From assembly GCA_015067175.1 (NCBI GenBank), contig SVMX01000001.1:1-64000 (forward strand): a stretch of DNA of 64,000 nt, in the 5' to 3' direction. Both the position numbers and the translations under genes were made by a program. Below the pieces are notes generated by a model. The model had not been told where the DNA came from, searched no databases, and saw only the letters and a list, made by a program, of their open reading frames with translations. The DNA comes from Oscillospiraceae bacterium. GTDB lineage: Bacteria; Bacillota; Clostridia; Oscillospirales; Ruminococcaceae. Each line of letters opens with the position of its first letter. Position 1 is the first letter of the stretch. Below are positions 59,739-64,000 of the stretch, piece by piece.

Positions 59739-60732
59739 AATAAAAAAGAACGCCATATTGTATCCCGACAACAAAAACGGTATTTATCTGTATGAATATC
59801 CCATGATAAACGGCATTAAGCAATACGTTCAGGTGCGAGGTGCGAACAAGAGCAATCCCTTGATCCTGTTTATACATGGCGGCCCAGGCGGTTCGCTCGC
59901 AGGTGTTTGTCATGTCATGCAAGCCGAGTGGGAAAAGGACTTTACCGTTGTAAACTGGGATCAGCGCAACGCCTGCAAGACCTATTTAGCAAACAAGGAC
60001 AAGGCTTTAGAAATAGCCGAAACAGGCAGCATTGATGACTTTGTTCAGGACATTGACGAAATAATCGCATATCTGCATACAGTATATGATTTTGAAAAGC
60101 TGATACTGATGGGCTTTTCTTGGGGCAGCGCGATCGGAGCGGAATACGCAAAGCGTCACCCCGAAAATCTGCTTTGCTATGTCGGAGTCGGACAGCACAT
60201 AAACTATCGCGACGGCGTGACTACCGTTTGCAAGCAGTTGCTTGATATTATTCCCGAAAACAGCAAGGACGCGGATAAAGTGAAGAAGATACTTACTGAT
60301 TTCCCCGAAAAGCCTGTTTGGAACAACGAGCTTTTTAAGAAAATGCGATACTATTCGCCGCTCGCGTATAAATACATAGGAAAGCACGCAAAGCGTGTTC
60401 CAATTGGCAAGATACTCACTTCGCCGTTTATGAACTTCAAGGAAAGAGTAGCCGCTTCATTTCCAAACTATTCACTGCTGAAAAAATCGTATGAAACGAT
60501 GCTCACCTATGATTTCAGAGAAAACCTTGATTTTGAAGTTCCTGCCCTGTTCGTTTTCGGCAAGGAAGAAACGGTTTGTCCGTCTGAGCTGCTGACCGAA
60601 TACTTCGACAAAATTACCGCACCCAAAAAGAAAATTGTTGTTATCGAAAACGCATCGCATAGCTGCTTTTACGATCAGCCGCAGGAATTTTACAGCACAC
60701 TTTGCGATTTTGTAAAAAGCATATCAGACTAA
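59731..60732 (+). CDS. Alpha/beta hydrolase, proline iminopeptidase-like
   Basis: A 333-residue alpha/beta hydrolase of the S33-like group. It shows the oxyanion motif LFIHGGPGGSLAG, WDQRNACKTY, the nucleophile elbow GFSWGSAIG (Ser), the acid probably in 'VFGKEETVCPSE' and the His in ENASHSCFYDQP. No signal peptide. HGGPG and WDQR are typical of proline iminopeptidases, but many relatives are esterases. AAAGGAG lies before ATG. It is followed by a patatin-like gene. Confidence 0.88.
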   Translation: MSKIKKNAILYPDNKNGIYLYEYPMINGIKQYVQVRGANKSNPLILFIHGGPGGSLAGVCHVMQAEWEKDFTVVNWDQRNACKTYLANKDKALEIAETGSIDDFVQDIDEIIAYLHTVYDFEKLILMGFSWGSAIGAEYAKRHPENLLCYVGVGQHINYRDGVTTVCKQLLDIIPENSKDADKVKKILTDFPEKPVWNNELFKKMRYYSPLAYKYIGKHAKRVPIGKILTSPFMNFKERVAASFPNYSLLKKSYETMLTYDFRENLDFEVPALFVFGKEETVCPSELLTEYFDKITAPKKKIVVIENASHSCFYDQPQEFYSTLCDFVKSISD

Positions 60733-60752
60733 TTCAGAAAGCGAAACATAAA

Positions 60753-61610
60753 ATGAAAAAAGGACTTATTCTTGAAGGCGGCGCAATGCGCGGAATGTTC
60801 ACAGCAGGAATCATGGACGTTATGATGGAAAACGGCGTTGAATTTGACGGCGTTATCGGAGTTTCCGCGGGAGCTGCTTTCGGCTGCAACTATAAAACAA
60901 AACAGATAGGCCGCGTTATACGCTACAACACACAGTTTTGCAGAGATAAGCGCTACTGCGGCTTCAGATGTCTGCTTAAAACAGGCGATATATACAGCGC
61001 TGATTTTGCCTATGGCGAAGTACCGCTTAAATACGACCCATTCGATTTCGATACTTATATGAGCAACCCGCTTGAATTCTATGTCGTGTGCACCGATATT
61101 GAACGCGGCGAGCCTGTATATCATAAATACGAGGGCTGGAATGACCACGGCTTTGATTGGATACGCGCGTCCGCTTCTATGCCGCTGGTTTCAAAAAACG
61201 TTGAAATAGACGGAATGAAGCTGCTCGACGGCGGCATTTCAGATTCCGTTCCGATAAAGTTCTTTGAGGAACAAGGCTACGACAAAAATATTATCGTGCT
61301 GACGCGCCCCAAGGACTATATCAAGAAAAAGAACTCCATTTTGCCGCTTATTAAGCTGAAATACAGAAAATATCCGAAAATGATAGCAAAAATGGCTGAC
61401 CGCCATAACGAATACAATGATATAATCACCTATATCAACGAAAAGGAACAGCGCGGCGAGGTGCTTGTTATCCGTCCTGAGACCGATCTTCCCATCGGAA
61501 GGATAGAAAAAGACCCCGAAAAGCTCAGAAAGGTCTATGAGATAGGCAGAAGCGTTGCACAAAAAAGACTTGCGGATATAAAAAGCTTTCTTGGCACAAA
61601 CGCTGAATAA
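60753..61610 (+). CDS. Patatin-like phospholipase
   Basis: A 285-residue lipid acyl hydrolase with the patatin Ser-Asp dyad. The glycine-rich oxyanion loop is ILEGGAMRGMFTAG, the nucleophile is in GVSAGAAFG (GxSxG) and the catalytic Asp in LLDGGISDSVP. It resembles the small cytoplasmic bacterial patatins of the YjjU type. The ATG at 60753 begins right at the conserved N-terminus; the ribosome-binding site is weak, so coupling to the hydrolase gene 20 bases upstream is likely. Confidence 0.92.
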   Translation: MKKGLILEGGAMRGMFTAGIMDVMMENGVEFDGVIGVSAGAAFGCNYKTKQIGRVIRYNTQFCRDKRYCGFRCLLKTGDIYSADFAYGEVPLKYDPFDFDTYMSNPLEFYVVCTDIERGEPVYHKYEGWNDHGFDWIRASASMPLVSKNVEIDGMKLLDGGISDSVPIKFFEEQGYDKNIIVLTRPKDYIKKKNSILPLIKLKYRKYPKMIAKMADRHNEYNDIITYINEKEQRGEVLVIRPETDLPIGRIEKDPEKLRKVYEIGRSVAQKRLADIKSFLGTNAE

Positions 61611-61620
61611 GTATACATAA

Positions 61621-61657
61621 AAAACCGCTGTGGGAATCCACAGCGGTTTTGGTTTTT
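61621..61657. terminator. Bidirectional terminator
   Basis: AAAACCGCTGTGG (61621-61633), loop GAAT, CCACAGCGGTTTT (61638-61650), then GGTTTTT. With A and T runs on both sides, it ends the patatin operon and the converging CPBP gene. Confidence 0.92.
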
Positions 61658-61667
61658 AAACGGATAA

Positions 61668-62399
61668 TCACGCTACTTTTTCCATAAGCTTATCTTTGTA
61701 TCTTACAGAAAGGTACACAGCGTAGCCTACGGATACTACGGTAAGAAATACTGTTCCAATAATGTAAAATGTCTGCGATGTTGCTGCACCAAATGCACTG
61801 GACGCATTCACAACGATATGAGCGATTATGCAAGGGATAAGGCTTTTGCCTGTCTTGAAAACCACAGTAAAGCAGAAGCCTATCGCAACGGCATATATGA
61901 TCTGGCACACGGTTTCAAATACAGCCGCACCGTTTATGAGGTTCACGATATGACCTATTCCGAAAGTGAGCGACGACACGATGACAGCGCTTTTCACGTT
62001 TGTCTTGCACATACCAACAAAAAGCAGACCTCTGAAAACAAGCTCCTCTACCATTCCCGCTAGACCCTTTGCAACGGCTTCAAGAGCACATTCGCCAACA
62101 GACGAAGTAATTACCAAGCCGTTCCAGAAATTAACCGAGCAGATGGCTATAATCGGAATAAAGAACAGAAAGCCCTTGTAGCTTCCGCTGAACTTACAAA
62201 GACCGCATTTCTCGGTTAAGCCATTCTTTTTAATAAAAATCAGCAGCACCGTAAGTATCGCCGCCGCAAGTATCAACGTTATAAGATACGGAACACCTAG
62301 ACTTTCAGACACGTTGTTCGCAACGCTTGTGCCCACCACATAAATGATTATCCATATAACCGCAAACCATGTTTCGTCCTTATCGTAAAGCTTTTTCAT
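61668..62399 (-). CDS. CPBP family intramembrane glutamic protease
   Basis: A 243-residue integral membrane protein with about seven helices. The CPBP/Abi motifs are visible: MVEELVFRGLLF (EExxxR), 'SSLTFGIGHIVN' (FxxxH) and 'IPCIIAHIVVNASS' (HxxxN). Family members include Rce1-like proteases and bacteriocin self-immunity proteins. No bacteriocin gene is nearby. It starts inside the end of the tetR gene (ATGA overlap), so the TetR regulator probably governs it. Confidence 0.9.
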   Translation of the reverse strand: MKKLYDKDETWFAVIWIIIYVVGTSVANNVSESLGVPYLITLILAAAILTVLLIFIKKNGLTEKCGLCKFSGSYKGFLFFIPIIAICSVNFWNGLVITSSVGECALEAVAKGLAGMVEELVFRGLLFVGMCKTNVKSAVIVSSLTFGIGHIVNLINGAAVFETVCQIIYAVAIGFCFTVVFKTGKSLIPCIIAHIVVNASSAFGAATSQTFYIIGTVFLTVVSVGYAVYLSVRYKDKLMEKVA

Positions 62400-62968
62400 A
62401 CACTTCCACCTTTCATAGCGCCAATCACGCCCATAAACACATTACTCAAAATTTCAGCAAACTCGTTCTCGTTATATTCGAGGGAATTATTCGCAAGCAA
62501 ACTCGCTATTCCGTGAGCGGTAAGAAACAGCGTCGCAAACGCTTCCCTGCTCTGCTTCTCGGTGATCTCTGCCTCTGCTTGTAAAATTTCAAAAACAGGC
62601 GCAAGTTCGTCATTTGAAATAAGCTCGGCAAAGCGCTTGTCAGCGTATTTATCACTCTGAAACAAAAAACGGAACAGGTGTCGCTCCTCTGCGGCAAATC
62701 TGATATACCTCATTCCTATCGCAAGCATGGGGTCGTCAGTATCGGCATCTGCGGCCATGATATATTCGCTGTGAAACTTATCAGCCTCGACATATATCGC
62801 GGCTTTAAGCTCCTCAACAGTACTGAACTGGTACATTATCGGCTGCGTGGAGCATTTAAGCTCTGCTGCTACCTTGCGCACGTTCAGCGCCTCTGCTCCG
62901 TTGCGGCGAACAAACTCAAGTCCCGCACTGACGATGTTTTCCCTAGTTATTAGTGCTTTCGGGGGCAT
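62396..62968 (-). CDS. TetR family transcriptional regulator
   Basis: A 190-residue regulator. The N-terminal helix-turn-helix reads 'TRENIVSAGLEFVRRNGAEA', LNVRKVAAELKCSTQPIMYQF. The C-terminal domain is helical, for an unknown ligand. I set the start at 62968, with AGGAG nine bases upstream; an earlier ATG at 63004 lies inside the operator region and lacks a ribosome-binding site. Palindromes over its promoter suggest autorepression. It is translationally coupled to the CPBP gene. Confidence 0.9.
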   Translation of the reverse strand: MPPKALITRENIVSAGLEFVRRNGAEALNVRKVAAELKCSTQPIMYQFSTVEELKAAIYVEADKFHSEYIMAADADTDDPMLAIGMRYIRFAAEERHLFRFLFQSDKYADKRFAELISNDELAPVFEILQAEAEITEKQSREAFATLFLTAHGIASLLANNSLEYNENEFAEILSNVFMGVIGAMKGGSV

Positions 62969-62983
62969 GATATCACTCCTTTG

Positions 62984-63019
62984 ATAACATTTGTTATATA
63001 ACACTTGTTATTATAACAA
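62984..63019. promoter_or_regulatory. Cluster of overlapping palindromes (likely TetR operators)
   Basis: Three overlapping symmetric sites share TGTTAT/ATAACA: ATAACA-TT-TGTTAT (62984-62997), TGTTATATAACA (62992-63003) and TTGTTAT-T-ATAACAA (63005-63019). They cover the -10 box and start site of the tetR promoter and should bind dimers of the regulator. Confidence 0.75.
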
Positions 63020-63038
63020 CTATAAGTAATTTTGTCAA
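63010..63038 (-). promoter_or_regulatory. Promoter of the tetR-CPBP operon
   Basis: Minus strand: TTGACA (63038-63033), 17 bases ending TGT, TATAAT (63015-63010). Perfect consensus under operator control. Confidence 0.85.
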
Positions 63039-63077
63039 GAGATTTTCAAAAAAATATTCAAATCTTTGAAGAATATA

Positions 63078-63108
63078 AAAACGCCCGAGAGATTTACCTC
63101 TCGGGCGT
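63078..63108 (-). terminator. Terminator of the gat operon
   Basis: Minus strand: ACGCCCGAGAG, a 6-base loop, CTCTCGGGCGT and then TTTTATA. The plus-strand positions are 63081-63091 and 63098-63108. It follows the gatB stop codon. Confidence 0.88.
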
Positions 63109-63122
63109 GCGTTATGTGATAT

Positions 63123-64000
63123 TTATTCAGAAAGCTTCTTTCTGATATAATCCTGAATTGCCTTGGGAGAAGCCGCACCCTTCAGCGCCTTGTTAGCCTG
63201 ACCCATAAAGAAGCCGAACACCTTCTGATCGCCGTTCTTGTACTGCTCAACGGGCTTGGGGTTGTTCGCGATTATCTCGTCAACTACCTCTGCAAGCAGG
63301 TCGTTGTCTTCCTTTATCCAGAGATCCTTTTCATCTGCAATAGCCTTAGGATCGCCGCCGTTTTCAGCCATTTCGCCGAGAACTACCTTAGCGTTAGCCT
63401 GTGAAAGCTTGTCACCATAGAGGTACTCAACAAGCTGAGCAAACTGCTTGCCGCTGAACTTGATGTTGTCGAGGTCAAGCTCACCGAGGTTTACGCGGCG
63501 CATGAACTCGCCAACGAGGTAATTTGCAACAGCCTTGGGATTGGAACTGTCCTGTGCAGCCTCGTCAAAGAAGTCGCAAACACGCTTGTCACCGACAATA
63601 GTGTCAGCGTCCTTTACGTTTACGCCGTACTTCTCAACATAGCGCGCAACACGCTGCTCGGGCATTTCGGGAAGAGATGCGCGGATATCGTCAAGCTCCT
63701 CCTCGGTGAAGATGATGGGAGGAATATCGGGGTCGGGGAAATAACGATAGTCGTGTGCGTCCTCCTTGGAGCGCATTGCAACGGTTTCACCCGCAGCCTC
63801 GTTGAAACGGCGTGTCTGCTGGATAACCTTTTCGCCGTTGTCGAGAAGCTCCTCCTGACGGTCGATCTCGATCTCAATAGCCTTTGCGATAGCCTTGAGA
63901 GAGTTGAGGTTTTTAAGCTCTGTACGAGTTCCAAGCTCGTTGCTTCCCTTGGGAGCAATGGAGATGTTAACGTCGCAGCGGATACTTCCCTGCTCCATCT
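63123..64000 (-). CDS. gatB: Aspartyl/glutamyl-tRNA amidotransferase subunit B, C-terminal part (cut by window edge)
   Basis: About 292 residues are visible; the frame runs on past the window edge. It is the C-terminal part of GatB, which amidates Glu-tRNA(Gln) and Asp-tRNA(Asn). Visible: the catalytic-core end 'MEQGSIRCDVNISI', 'GTRTELKNLNSLKAIAKAI', 'DYRYFPDPDIPP', and the helical tail plus YqeY-like end 'GDQKVFGFFMGQANKALKGA'. It ends the gat operon, as usual for gatCAB. Confidence 0.96.
   Translation of the reverse strand, partial: MEQGSIRCDVNISIAPKGSNELGTRTELKNLNSLKAIAKAIEIEIDRQEELLDNGEKVIQQTRRFNEAAGETVAMRSKEDAHDYRYFPDPDIPPIIFTEEELDDIRASLPEMPEQRVARYVEKYGVNVKDADTIVGDKRVCDFFDEAAQDSSNPKAVANYLVGEFMRRVNLGELDLDNIKFSGKQFAQLVEYLYGDKLSQANAKVVLGEMAENGGDPKAIADEKDLWIKEDNDLLAEVVDEIIANNPKPVEQYKNGDQKVFGFFMGQANKALKGAASPKAIQDYIRKKLSE

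Noticed and set aside
1..64000. CRISPR array, phage genes, transposase or rRNA
   Set aside because: No regularly spaced repeats, no transposase or phage protein motifs and no rRNA sequence were noticed on reading the window.

Overview
The window is a gene-dense bacterial chromosome segment. No stretch of more than 300 bases lacks a gene. The gene content points to an anaerobic Firmicute of the Oscillospiraceae, most like Ruminococcus. The signs are PolC-type DNA polymerase III, a pyridoxal-era clostridial isoprenoid/phospholipid cluster, pyruvate formate-lyase, indolepyruvate:ferredoxin oxidoreductase, a lipoprotein GH5 glycanase and a CotH/lamin-tail lipoprotein. This assignment is by recognition, not by search. 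Both ends cut genes: argG on the left and gatB on the right. I saw no phage, IS element, CRISPR array or rRNA.

Layout. 1-8.6 kb (+): arginine operon argG-argH-argC-argJ-argB-argD-(TPR-like membrane protein)-argF-(zinc-ribbon membrane protein). 8.6-11.7 kb (-): a chemoreceptor and class II fructose-bisphosphate aldolase. 11.8-19.6 kb (-): histidine operon hisZ-G-D-B-H-A-(small anchored protein)-F-I-E, closed by a sigma-factor-like membrane protein. 19.6-31.7 kb (-): hom-pyrH-frr-uppS-cdsA-dxr-rseP-ispG-polC, the classic Firmicute growth cluster with a homoserine dehydrogenase at its head. 31.7-34.7 kb (-): aldo-keto reductase and a secreted GH5 lipoprotein. 34.8 kb (+): tRNA-Leu(CAA). 35.3-39.8 kb (-): a pyruvate formate-lyase operon in which the enzyme is split. 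40-42.5 kb (+): an internally duplicated membrane protein and dinB. 42.6-47.5 kb (-): CotH/lamin-tail lipoprotein, rlmH and a D-Ala-D-Ala carboxypeptidase. 47.6-48.6 kb (+): metallophosphoesterase and a PC4/YdbC-type ssDNA-binding protein. 48.6-51 kb (-): MATE exporter and dprA. 51.2-54.6 kb (+): a GGDEF-EAL protein and a sodium:solute symporter. 54.8-59.1 kb (+): iorA-iorB-phenylacetate-CoA ligase-ACT protein. 59.2-61.6 kb (+): winged-helix regulator, alpha/beta hydrolase and patatin. 61.7-63 kb (-): CPBP protease and TetR regulator. 63.1-64 kb (-): gatB.

The most unusual locus is the split pyruvate formate-lyase. The large gene keeps the substrate and catalytic Cys-Cys region but stops just before the C-terminal glycyl-radical domain. 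That domain, with the RVSGYAV loop, is an 80-residue protein encoded separately downstream with its own strong ribosome-binding site. Between them lies a 71-residue reading frame that resembles a degenerate copy of the first part of the radical domain. The activase gene pflA follows. This implies a two-part glycyl-radical enzyme working in trans.

Other points of interest: an IOR/phenylacetyl-CoA ligase cluster consistent with making aromatic amino acids from arylacetates; a possible structured RNA leader before hom; and a strikingly uniform promoter style, with a -35 box, a 17-bp spacer and TG just before the -10 box in most cases.
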